DNA from: Himantopus leucocephalus
Lineage: Eukaryota; Chordata; Aves; Charadriiformes; Recurvirostridae
Direction: 5' to 3'
Assembly: GCA_003993805.1 (NCBI GenBank)
Contig: RSEF01000012.1
Location: 10,646,376 to 10,710,375, forward strand
Length of the DNA stretch: 64,000 nt
In this document: positions 6,901 through 18,900 of the stretch, in pieces
Layout of the letters: the number at the start of each line of letters is the position of its first letter
Numbering within the stretch: the first letter of the stretch is position 1
Translations under genes and position numbers: made by a program
The notes under the pieces: generated by a model
What the model was told of the DNA's origin: nothing
Databases searched by the model: none
The model's input: only the letters and a program-made list of their open reading frames with translations

Positions 6901-9900
6901 TTATGCCTTCGTCTGCCCTCCCACCTTGCTGCCGGCAACGCCGCGGGCATCTGCGGAGAGAAGTGAGGCAGTGTCAGAGCCGAGGCAGGGTACCATCATC
7001 ATCCCCTGGGCTCTGCATCGGCCAAGCCCACAGCATCGGATGGGGATGCTGTCGGACCTGCCAGTACCAGTGGCCGTGCCGTGCCTACCTGGCCCCGGGC
7101 GCTGCCTGCAGTGCAGCTCGCACTCCTCCTTGCTGTCGAAGCGGTTGAGGTTGCCCCGGCAGCCGCTGTAGACGAAGGGCCGGCACTCGGTGACTCTTTG
7201 GTTGTAGTACCACCGCAGCGTGTAGCGCTGGCAGTCCCCTTCATCCAGCGGCAGGCTGCAGGGCTCAGCTGAGGGGGCAAACAGCGATGGTGAGGGCAGG
7301 CAGGAGCTGGCAGCACACCGGCAGTGGAGGCAGCCAGACTTGCTTGGCAGAGGAGCAGAAACCCCAGAAAGGGAAGGCAGGGAATGGCTCTCAGCTGAGT
7401 GCCGGCAGGGTTTGGCTGGAGGGGACATCTCCCAAGTGCTGGGAGTGAGGGCAGGACAGTTGGCAAGCCCTCTCTGAGGGGCAGCTCCCAGCAAAGGCTG
7501 GAGATAGAGCTGGGAGGGAGGTGGCACAGGGACCTGACAGCCACAGCATCCCTTGGAAGGGTACAGGAGGGACCCTCTGCATGCTGCTGTTGCCGCTGGG
7601 GCTTCCTTGCTCTCCTGGGGACTTTGCAATCCCCTCCTGTGGCTCGTGACCACGAGCACAGGAAACGTGCCAGGGGCAGCATGTCCCACCAGCCCANCTC
7701 CCAGCAAAGGCTGGAGATAGAGCTGGGAGGGAGGTGGCACAGGGACCTGACAGCCACAGCATCCCTTGGAAGGGTACAGGAGGGACCCTCTGCATGCTGC
7801 TGTTGCCGCTGGGGCTTCCTTGCTCTCCTGGGGACTTTGCAGTCCCCTCCTGTGGCTCGTGACCAGGAGCACAGGAAATGTGCCAGGGGCAGCATGTCCC
7901 ACCAGCCCAGTAAAACGCTGGTGATGGCTTCTGTGGCGGGGACAGAGCGCAAGGTCTGCATGGCGTGCGCAGCACAGTGCTGTGATGGGGAACATACACC
8001 CTGCCTGGGTGCCAGCGAGAGGGCTCCAAATCCCAAATCCACCTAGCCAGGGGATGTGGGGACCTGCTGCCAGATGGAATGTGAAGGCATCACCCCAGCA
8101 AAGCCCAGGCACCCCCGCAGTTGCCCCTGGTGGCTCCCTCCTCGGTGCCAGGTAGGTGCAGGGAAGCTCACCACCCATCACGGGCTGCTCCGAGCTGTCC
8201 ATCTCCGGGACCTCATCGTAGTCCTCCTCCTCCCCATACATGCTGTCGTACTCAAGGTCATCAGTGTCGAGCATGACCTGCCTGTCCTGTCCTGGGAGAC
8301 AGCGCCAGGCGTGAGCAGCCCTCGCCTCCCCCTCCATCCTGCTCCCCCCAGCCACAGCCCTGGCTCTGCACACGTCCGCACACACACAGCACACACGTGT
8401 GCACGCCTGCACACACACACACACACACGCACGCACACTCCTTGCTGCCCTCTCCTCTCCCCTGAGACTGGCAGCACAGCTACTGATCCCACAGTGCCTG
8501 CGAGCAGAGGGCAGGGACATGACCGGCCACACACGGAGCAGAGGAATATGGGGACAGGGACTAAAAGCGCAGGGATGACACTCACCCTCCTCTTCCTCAG
8601 TGTGTGACAACTGGAGCACAGGCACTTCGTGAGCACTGCCAGCACGGAATGGTTGGGTGGGGAAGAGCCCTGTGAGGGGGAAGGACACCGCGCAGGTATT
8701 AGGGAGGAGGTGACAGGGCCTCGAGGGGGCTTTCCCTCTGCCTCCTGAGGGGAAAACACCTCTTGCAGCTGTGGAGCAGCCCAGCACTGCCCTGGCACTG
8801 CTGCAGCATGCCAGGCTACACGGCCAGGGATGGGGGGCCTGGGGACACCCTCTCCTCTCTCTGCACCACAGACCAGGGCGGCCGGGGGCTCCAGGAGGAG
8901 GGACAGGCAGGAGGAGCTGCTGCCCAGTGAGACAGAACCCACTGAGAGCCCAGAAGAATGGGGATGAGGATGGGGATGAAGATGGGCACAGAAAGGCACA
9001 CGTGCCCACGGGGTCAGATATTGTAGGTCCTCCGGGCTCTCCATCACCTGTTTGGCTGTGCTCCCTCTCCTGGCGGATGCTTCTTCCTCCTCCTTGGGCA
9101 GAGTGGAGGCTGCTCCTGGCCTGAGCCCCCCAGCCTCCTTGGAGAGAAAGCACCCACCTCATTTCAGGCACCCCTTACCCCCGTCCCTCCATCCCACTCC
9201 TCCAGCCCACCCTCCTCTCCGCCAGTCCTGGTCCCTGCAAGCGCGCCTGCCCCAGCTCCAGCACGCAAGCATGGATGGGGTACAGTCCCGGTGGTCCCTC
9301 CTCTATCAGGTAGACAGACCCTGGCAGTGCCCGGACCCCATTTGCACCGTCCCAAGCTGGCTGCCCCTGGGGATCCCCGCTGCACCATCACTTCTGCCAT
9401 GCACCATCCCTTCTCCCTGCACACAGTCCCATGCTGATGCTGGCCCTGACTGAGGGGGTCCTGGAGGGTCCCAGCTCCCTCCAGCACCCCCAAAATCAGT
9501 GGCACACCTGGGTGCCAGGACCCCTTTGGTGCCACACACGCGGGGCAGGGGCAGGGGGTAGGAAGGGAGAGTTGCAACCTGAGTGCTCACGTGAATCCAG
9601 GCGCCGTGGGAAGTGGCCGCCACAGGCTGCGGGAGAGACGGGGCAGGGGGTCAGGGGCAGTGGGGGCCAGACCCCCAGCCCCAAGGCAGCCGTGGGGGAT
9701 GCTTACCACAGTGTTGGTTCATCTCCTGCCTGACGAAGGCACGGATCTCCTCTTCCTGCCAGGCCCATGGAGGGGCAAAGGACCCACATCGCAATGTGGG
9801 ATGGTACAATTAGAGAAGAGGAAAAACAGAGGAGGAAAAACCCTTTTCCCAGGCCCTGGCAGAGCCCGGAGGTGGGGGAAGCCTCTCCATCAGCAGCAGT

Positions 9901-12900
9901 GGGATGGATCCAGCACCCCTTCCCACCCCAGTGACCTGAGTGCCATGAGCCTGTGCTGGCTCCTTACCGTCATGCTTGGCTCCCCCTTCTCCCCACGGAG
10001 CCCCTGGGTGCCGGGACTGCCCTAGGGACAAGCAGAAGGGAGGTGGGAGGCTGGCCCTGGCTGGGGCTCACCAAGGCAGGGCCAAGCACCCGGTCACCCA
10101 CCTGCTCTCCTCTCTCGCCAGGGATGCCAGGCACACCACGGGCCCCCGGCACCGACTGTCCAGGGGGGCCTCTCTCCCCCTGCAAAGGACATATGCTCCA
10201 GATCTGGCTGGTGGCTCTGGAGCCTCTCTGCTCTCCCCAGAGGCACGGATGTGCTGCTTTCCCCGTCCCTGCACCCTGGGGACGCCTGTGCAGGTGGGGA
10301 TGGGGACGGGGATGGGTCCAGCCCAGCCCCAGCACAAGCAGGGTCCCAGCTCCCCAGGGTCCCATCCACTGGGCAGGGGGGACACAAGGGAGGACCCCAA
10401 AGCCAGTGAGCTGGCAGGACAGGGACAGAGCTGGGACACGGCTCCTGATGCCACCAACCCCTCACTCACTCCCGGGACAGGGCCATCCCCTCCTCATGGC
10501 ACCCAGAGGGGGACTGGCCACCCATGGTGGGTACTCACCTTCTGGCCCTGCATGCCCTCGGGACCTCGTGGGCCAACGCTTCCTGGGGGTCCGGGGGGTC
10601 CAGGAGCACCGTCACTACCCCGGGGACCGGGGCTACCAATAATGCCTGGGGCGCCCTGCAGGAGAGCAGAAGGTGAGGTGGGGGGTGTGAGAGTACCCCA
10701 GCCCCAGAGCAGGCGCCATAGGCATCCTCCGACCCCGCAGGTGGGCATCCCCAAAGCATCGGCACGGGTGCCTTCTTGTAAAGAGTGGGAATTTGTTGTC
10801 ACTTATAGTTTAGTGACATAATTCAGAGCAGTGCTGGATGGCTCTTCTGGGAGCACTGGGCTCTGATGTGCTTCTCACCAAGGCCGGATCCTGGCAAAAG
10901 CAACGTGGTGCAACACATACCGTTCCTTTCCAGCCCACTCACCCGGTCTCCTTTCTCCCCCTGGTCTCCTTTGGCTCCCTGCTGCCCATCGAATCCCCGG
11001 TCACCCTGTGAAGAGGAAGGAGCAGACAGCGGGGACAGGCAGCCAGGGACAGACAGCAGGGGGGCTGAAGTGCCAGCACAGCTTTTCCCAGCACCACCAA
11101 CCTACTTTGGGTCCCATGAGCCCCTCCTTCCCGGGGATGCCTGGTGGTCCTGACAGACCCAGCTCTCCCTGGGGGACAAAGCAGATGTCCGTAAGCCACC
11201 AGCCATGCATTCCCGTCCAACCCCGGTGTCAGCATGGTGCTTACCGGCTCTCCTTTCCTCCCCGGCAGCCCTGAGCGCCCTGGGATCCCTGGCTCTCCCT
11301 ACAGCGGGCAGGAGAGAGGCAGGATGGTCAGTCCTGCACCCCTCAATGCTCATCCCAGAGCCGCGGGACCCTGTGCCTCTGCCGTGGGGCTGAGCTCCAG
11401 CCTCAGCCATCTCCCTGCTCCCCTGGGTGGCGGAGGGGATCCAAAGGGCTGCAGCCCCCAGGAACCATCTGGGCTCCTGCGGCACCCCGCAGGCACCCAC
11501 TCACCTTCTCACCCTTGTCCCCATTGAGGCCACAGGCGCCTTTCATGCCCCGGTCACCCTGCAAGGATGAGGAGGGGAATCAGAGCCACGCCGAGCCAGT
11601 GTGGGTCCTGGCCAGGAGAACACGGGCGGGCAGAGGGGCCAACCCACCTTGGGGCCACGCATACCCAGGGGTCCCAAGTCCCCCTTCTCCCCCCGGCCTC
11701 CGGGGATCCCGTCGCGGCCGGGCTGACCCTATGGGAGAGCGCACAGTGTGACCGGGTCCACTCCTGCCCTGCAGAGGGGTGGCAGCAGCACCAAGACACA
11801 GCTCCTCACCGGCTCGCCGGGCTCTCCTGATGCTCCAACCTCTCCCTGGAGAAGGCAAAGGCATTGGTCAGGGCCAGTGAGGGAAACAGTGCCCCAGCAC
11901 CCCCCCTGCACCCCTCAGCAGTGGGGGGTGCCCAGCTCCTTACCTTCTGCCCACCAGGGCCACGTGCCCCGGGGAAGCCTGTGGAGCCCTTCTCACCTTG
12001 CTCGCCCCTTGCCCCCTGCAAGAGGAACCCAGATCAACACAGGGCAAGAGGGAGACCTCCAGCCATGGCACGGCCACGACACAGCCATGGTGGCATCTAA
12101 AGCCGGGTCTGGCAGCTCCCCTTGCCACAGTGCCAAGTACCATGCCTGGGTGCCTACCAGCACCACCACATGGGGCACAGGGATGCCACCATGCCCTGGT
12201 CCCCTCTGTCCATTCTCCCGTCAACAGCCCTCCATGGTCCCCAACACAATCACAGAATCACAGAATGGTCAGGGTTGGAAGGGACCTCTGGAGATCACCT
12301 AGTCCAACCCCCCTGCCAGAGCAGGGTCACCTACAGCAGATTGCACAGGACGACGTCCAGGTGGGTTCTGAATGTCTCCAGTGCGGGAGACTCCACAACC
12401 TCTCTCTCTCCAGAACCCAGGAGCCCCCAGCCTCGCACAAGGCCCCCCAGCCCCATACCTTCTCTCCGGGCATGCCTTGCTCTCCCTTGTCACCCTTGTC
12501 CCCTTCTGTGCCCTTCAGGCCACGGTCTCCCTGAAAAAGGGGAAACACAGGGATGGGTCAGGGGACAAGGAGACGCTGAGACACACGTTGGGGTGGGGAG
12601 GACAGTCCCACCCAGGGCAGGAACACGGGGGTCTGTAGGGTGGCTGAAGGAGAGGGGACAACGTGCTCTCTGAGGGAGGGTCCCTCAGCAGCAAGAAGCC
12701 CCCCCAGCTGTTCTGGCAGGCAGAGGTGTGGGGTGGCTGTCCTGTGCACTCGAGAGAGGGGGTGCAGGATCAAACCCATAGGGCTGGGAGCGGGGCCTTG
12801 GGGAGGGGGATGCACAGGACAGCCCCTGCCCATCAGGACAAGGGGGACAATGCAGAGGGGACATGGAGGATGGGGACAGCTCTTACCGGCTCCCCCTTGC

Positions 12901-15900
12901 TGCCCCGTGCTCCAGTGGGCCCCTCCACCACCACCGTATCACCCTACACACCCGAAGGAGAGAGGTGGGGGTGAGCAGGGGGGCCAGCGCTTCTGCCCTC
13001 CCTCCCACTGCCCCCCGCCCCGGGGACTCACCTTGTCTCCTTTGGGCCCTGGGGCCCCAACATCTCCCTGCAAGGAAGGGAGATGGTGAGATGCTGCAAG
13101 GATGTGCGGCAGGGGGGGCAGTACCGCCCTGGAGACCCCAGTCCCTGGAGGTGCATCATTCATCCCCCAGATCTCCAGCCCCCAGGGTCCCTTACCTTGT
13201 CCCCGCGCTCCCCCCGGTTCCCAGGCATGCCCTGTGGGAGAGAGGAGAGGGGTGGTCAGGGAGGGCCCCAGCCGAGGGTGCAGCCAGGGAGGGGGGTATT
13301 TACCGCCGGACCGCGATCCCCTTCTGGCCCTGGGCGCCCATCTTCACCCTGTGAGAAGAAAAGGATGGGAAAAAAGGTTCTGGGATGGGGGCACCCCCCG
13401 TGTCACCCCACCCTGGGGACAGGAGTGGTGCTGACTCGCTGTCCCCTCAAGGTTGCACCATGGGATTTCCAGCCCCCGGTGGCGGGGGGATGTGGGGTGG
13501 GGGCTGTGGCAATACCTACCCGAGGCCCCGGGTCTCCACGCTCGCCCCTGGCTCCCGGCAGTCCGGCCCCCGGAGCACCCTGTGGAGGGGAAGGCAAGAG
13601 CTCATCCCTGTCCTTGCTGCCCATCGCTCATCCCAGCCATGACATGTCCCCCCCACACCAGGGGACACCCCACAGATCCCCCACTGCCCTGGGTGCCCGG
13701 CACAGAGCAAGCTCCCATGTGCCACCATCCAGAGTGGTTTCAGCATCAGCGGGGGGTGGCTGCAGCAGGGACACCCCATGAGAGGAGCCGCCCCACACCC
13801 CTCATGCTGTAGGTATGCCCCTGTCCTACCTTGTCACCCTTCAGGCCAGAGGCCCCTTGTATGCCCTAAAAGAAAGGAGAGAGGTGAGCAAAGGAAGGTG
13901 ATGCCAGGCACCCCGCATTGCATCCCTGGGGCTCCCATAGTGGCTCCCGCCCCGCGCCGGGGCCCCCAGCAACCCCCAACCCAAGGGGCTGGGGCAGAAA
14001 GGTGCAGGGTGGGTCCCCATCACCCTGCCCGAGCTTGCCCGGGAGCCAGGGCAGAGCCCCAGAGATGCTGTGGCACTGGAGCCCCATACTCACGGCCGGC
14101 CCTGGGGGCCCAACAGGTCCCGGTGGTCCGGCGGTGCCATCTCTCCCGGGAAAGCCAATCGAACCCTGGCAGGGAAATACAGTGAGTGGGCAGGGACCAT
14201 GTCCAGGAGTCAGCGGGGCTTGCAGGGACCCCGCCAGTGCTGCCTGAGGGTTCAGGATCCCCCAGAGCAGCAAAAGCGAGCACTGGCCATAGCCTTTACC
14301 CTCTCTCCTGGGGGACCCGGGGGGCCAGGCTGCCCATTGTCCCCTCTCAGGCCGGGTTGTCCTGCTGTCCCAGTGATGCCTGCTGGGCCTGGGGGTCCCG
14401 GTGGTCCTGGCAAGCCGATGTCACCCTGGAGCAGGGAGGAAAAAGATGGGACCTATGAAAACAGCCCCTTGGGAGAATGCTTCTCCCTCAGCCAGCCAAG
14501 CCGGGGCAGTACACAGGCACTGGGGACACGATGAGAGCCAGGATGACATGGTGACAGGGGTTACCTTCAAGCCCGGAGGCCCGTCCTGTCCTGGTGGTCC
14601 CCGCACACCAACACCCGGCGATCCCTGCATGGTGGCAGAGAGCACACGGTCTGTCCCCCAGCTGGCAGGCATGGTGCGGCTGGGGGCACTGTGCCACCCA
14701 GAGTGGCCCCCAGGGCTAGGAAGCACCCCACACCCGTGGGACCAGGGGACACTCACCTTCTCCCCTTTGGATCCTGAGGACCCCTTGGCTCCCTGCGAAG
14801 ACACCAAGTCAGCGACAAGGACTGGGTGGTCGGTGGTGGGGGCACAGGTCCCACCCCCACTAGTAACCACTGCCCCCGGCATCCACCCCGTGGCCCACCA
14901 CGTGCCTCCTACTCACATCTTCCCCAGGATCTCCCGGCTCCCCGAATCGTCCTGGCTCCCCCTGGCAGGGGGAAACAAGCAAAAAGCAATGGCACGTCAT
15001 GATGCATGGAGGGGAGCAGCTGTGGCCAGATGCGCCCCCCGCCATGGGTAGGTGGCCAGCTGGGGAGCCTGGGGCCCCCATGGCTCCCTCCCCACCGGCC
15101 CCCATGGCTCCCTCCCCACTGGCCCCCAGAGCAGCACTCACCTTCTCGCCCTTGGGGCCCGGCAAGCCTCGGTCACCCTTGGAGCCCTGTTGGGGGGAGA
15201 GCGGTGTTAGGGGAGGCGGGTGGCGACAGGGCTGGCAGGGGGTGGTGGTAGGGGGGATAAGGTTAATGGGGGGTGATGTTGATAGGGGGGATGGGGTTAA
15301 TGGGGCCAACTCACGGGCTCTCCCAGCAGCACGCCCTCCAGCAGCGCCGGCTCACCCTGCAGCGACACATGGGTGCTCAGGTGTGTCCACGCAGGTGCTA
15401 GTGCCCTGCAGACCCCTGCCTGCCCCAGCCCTGGGGCAGCACCCAGGGGTGGGGGTCCCCCACCTCCCACCCTGGCTCCTTACCTTCTCGCCTTTGGCAC
15501 CAGGCGGGCCGGCAATGGCCTGGGGCACAGAGAAGAGAAGGGGCAGGTGAGCAGGGCTGCGTGGGGATGCTTCCCCTCATCCCAGCCTAGGAACGCAGAG
15601 GAAGCTCCCAGAAGCTTAGGAGGCAGCTCTCCACTCACCTGCCCCGGGACTCCGGCATCCCCTGGCTCTCCCTTGGGACCAGCAGGGCCTGAAGGTCCTG
15701 GCACACCCTGGCACAAGCAGCACAGCCCTCAGCCTCAGCTGCAGACACCCCAGGCTGAGCCCCATGGGGCTCCTGCTGGGACGGGATGGGGTGAGAAGCA
15801 ACATACCATCTTCCCAGGCATCCCCGCCTCACCGTCCTTCCCTGGTACGCCGTCCCTGCCTGGCACTCCTGGCTTCCCGCTCTCCCCCTGTGGGCAGTAA

Positions 15901-18900
15901 GAGTGGGGCTGGGGCACAGGGGTCCCACAGCCTCCCCAAGCAGCCCCAAGTGCCCACACTGATGGCAGCTGGGCAGGGGGGGGGACAACACACTCACCAC
16001 TTGTCCTGGCAGCCCGGGGACACCCGGTGGGCCCTGCAAGGGAGACATGAGCGGAAATCAAGTGGCAGCCCGGGAACCAGGAATGGCCAAGGGGCAGGTC
16101 GGGAGGGGGCTGCAAATACCTACCCCTGGGCCGGGGGGGCCAGGGGGGCCGGGCAGCCCCATGTTGCCCTGGGGACCAGGCAAGCCCTGCAATGGAAACA
16201 GCCACATCAGAGAGAGGATGGCACGCTGCCCTGGCACAGCCAGGACCTCGGCTGCCCCCGCAGGAAGATGCATGGCGGTGGGGCTGGCCAGCTTTGGGGG
16301 GGCCAGGTGGGTGCTGGTGGGGAGGGCACGAGCGCTCACCCGGATACCGGAGCCAGGTTCACCCGGATCACCCTGCGAAGAGAGTGTCTGTGTCAGTCCC
16401 ACTGCCCCAACCCATGGGCACCGCAGTCACGGCCACATCCCCACACCTGCCACAGGGCTGTTTCCCAGGGCTGTATGGATTCAGGAGGGGGGCCAGGCCT
16501 AAATGTCCCCTCCCTCCAGCCCAAAATGTCTCAAAAGGTGGCCCTCCCAGATCTGGCAAGGTAACACTTTCCTTTGCCAGGTCAGACATTGTAATGCTGA
16601 TGCTGATGCCATACCTTGGTCCCAGCTGGGCCCTGGGTCCCCGGCGGGCCAGCGCTGCCCTGAAGGGAACAAGGGGACATTATGTTGGGGTGGTCCTTGC
16701 TGGTGGCACAGGACAGGGAGGGAGCAGCGGAGTCCCACTGCTGACACCCCTCCCTGCTCCCTAGGGGGATGGCCACCCCAGCTGACATTCCCCTTGCATG
16801 ACAGTCCCCTGCACATGGCATGGGGTGACTCCTTACCGGAGGTCCTGGGGGTCCCGGGTCTCCCTGGCTGCCCTGAAGGGAGGAAGAGATGGGGTCACTG
16901 CAGGGATGGGTTTTCCCTAGTGGGTGCATGGGGTGTCCCCTGGGAGAGGAGACCCAGACACTACCAGAGGCTCTGGTAAGCACTCACACCAAGTGAGGAC
17001 AAGCCTGGCCAGCTCCTGGCAAGACGCCTGGGGCCAAGCACCCACCCAGCCAGCAGGGTGGCCCCCATGGCTTCACCCAGCACCCGCGGCCAGGAGCCCC
17101 CAGTTGCATGCTGAGCCGGGGGCGCAGAGTGACATGGGGGAGACACAGACACCTACCGGGCGTCCCAGCACGCCGGGGAAGCCTGGCAAGCCCTGCAAAG
17201 AACCACATCAAAGCTGGTGGGCGAGCAGGAACCTGCCACCCCCAAACAGCCCTGCCTGCCCCCCAGGGATGCTCCCCATTCCCAGTGTGTGGTACCCAGC
17301 CCAGGGTACTTACAGGGGGAGCCGGGAGGCTCCCTAAAGCCCTGCAGACCCTTCATAGGGGGGAAGGAAGTGAACAAGACAAGAATGCTCCTGCTGGTGC
17401 TGGCGGCAGCTGGTGTAGGACCACAGGACCTTCCCCCATCCCAGCCCGCACCCTCCACCATGTCCCCACTCACCGGCTTCCCCTCGGGGCCGGCCAGCCC
17501 TCTCTCACCCGGGAGGCCCTGGAGCAAGAGACAGGGATGGGGTCAGTGCCAGGCGGGGGGACAGGGTCAGCGCCAGGCCAGGGGGACAGTGCGGTACTCA
17601 CCGGGGCGCCGTCCCTGCCCTTCTCGCCGGGCTCCCCTCGCTCGCCCCGCAGGCCACCTTCACCCTGCAGTGGGGACAGATGCACAGTCGTAGGACAGGC
17701 AGGAACCTTCCCGTCTCCCCCCAGGGCCTGCTGCCACCCAAAGAGGGCTGTCCCCAGCAGTGCCCATGCCCAGGGCTTTGCTCCATGGGGCTGCCTCGTC
17801 AGTAGCAGGAGACTTACGACCGCAGACCTTATCTCCTTTGGGTCCCCGCTCGCCCTCGGCTCCTGGCTCACCCTGTGTCAGGGAAAAGACAGATGCCATC
17901 AGCCCCCACTGCCCCCCTGGGGATGCCTGCCCCACCACCACCCTCAGTCCCAGCCCAGCTCATCATGTTGTCCCCGGCTCGGGATGCTTTGGCTGCCCCA
18001 CTCCTTTCTGCCCAGCCACGCACCTTCGCTCCCTTGGGTCCGGTGGGGCCACGCTCGCCCGGGAAGCCCATCAGGCTGCCCTCCACCACGTCTGCCTGCA
18101 AGCAGGGCACAGTCAGGGCCAGCACCCAGGGGACCCCAGGAAGGTCCCCCGAGGGGCACAGCCCTCCCCAAGCTCCTATTTCATGGGACTGGACATGGCC
18201 ATCCATCCCTGGAGGTGCAGGCTGGCACCCCCTGGGGACGGTCCCCAGCAGCAGCCATCACCTACCTTGGGCCCTGGGGGCCCTGGGGGGCCAGGCAAGC
18301 CATCCCTGCCCTGGGGGGGGAAGAAAAATAGGTCGAACATCAAAGGGACAGCAGGGCATGGGGGAGCAGAGCCATCCTGGTATGGCCACTCCTGGCCCCC
18401 ACAGGGCATCCCTCCGCCCCCTGGAGAGACCCCCCGTCCCCCCAAGAGGTACACAGCACAGAGGGGGCAGAGGGGATCATGTCCCCATCTCGGCTCACCT
18501 GCTCGCCGCGGTCACCCTTCTCGCCCCGGTCGCCCTGGGAAAACAACGTGGTGGCCGTCATGGAGCTGTCCCCAAGTCCCTGGAGGAGGTCCCCCAGCCC
18601 TCGCCCCACGCCTCCGCACACACTCACCTTCTCGCCGGGCCGCCCAGCCTCCCCCAGCTCCCCGGCCCGGCCCGGCACCCCGGGGATGCCCGGCTTGCCA
18701 GGCTCCCCTGGCTGTCCAGGCGGCCCCTCGGGACCCCGGTCGCCCACGGCACGGCCCGTGGGGCCCTGGGGGCCAGGGGCACCCGGGTCCCCCTTGTCAC
18801 CTTTGGGTCCTCGCTCGCCAGGGAAGCCTAAGGAACCCTGCAAAACATAACGCCGTGCTGGCAGAGCCAGCCCTGTGCCGGGGGCTGTCAGCCCTCCCCG

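Larger units (their letters stand above)
6901..9755 (-). other. COL7A1: COL7A1 NC2 region, exons
   Basis: Exons, in order of translation: 9755-9707 ([16 protein letters not shown]), 9626-9591 ([12 protein letters not shown]), 8669-8586 ([16 protein letters not shown], then [12 protein letters not shown]), 8291-8172 (acidic, with [15 protein letters not shown]), 7268-7089 (Kunitz) and 6950-6901 ([16 protein letters not shown], stop). All joins are in consistent phase. The CAC cysteine pair is the one that crosslinks antiparallel dimers in mammalian collagen VII. The mammalian C-proteinase site motif SYAAD is not present: the corresponding part reads [14 protein letters not shown]. The last exon gives a C terminus unlike the human one. 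Confidence 0.9.

Noticed and set aside
6901..9171. 756-codon open frame on the minus strand
   Set aside because: It runs straight through several COL7A1 NC2 exons, their introns and the false 212-bp duplication. Splice signals and human homology show the true protein is made of separate exons; the long frame is a by-product of GC-rich introns lacking stops.
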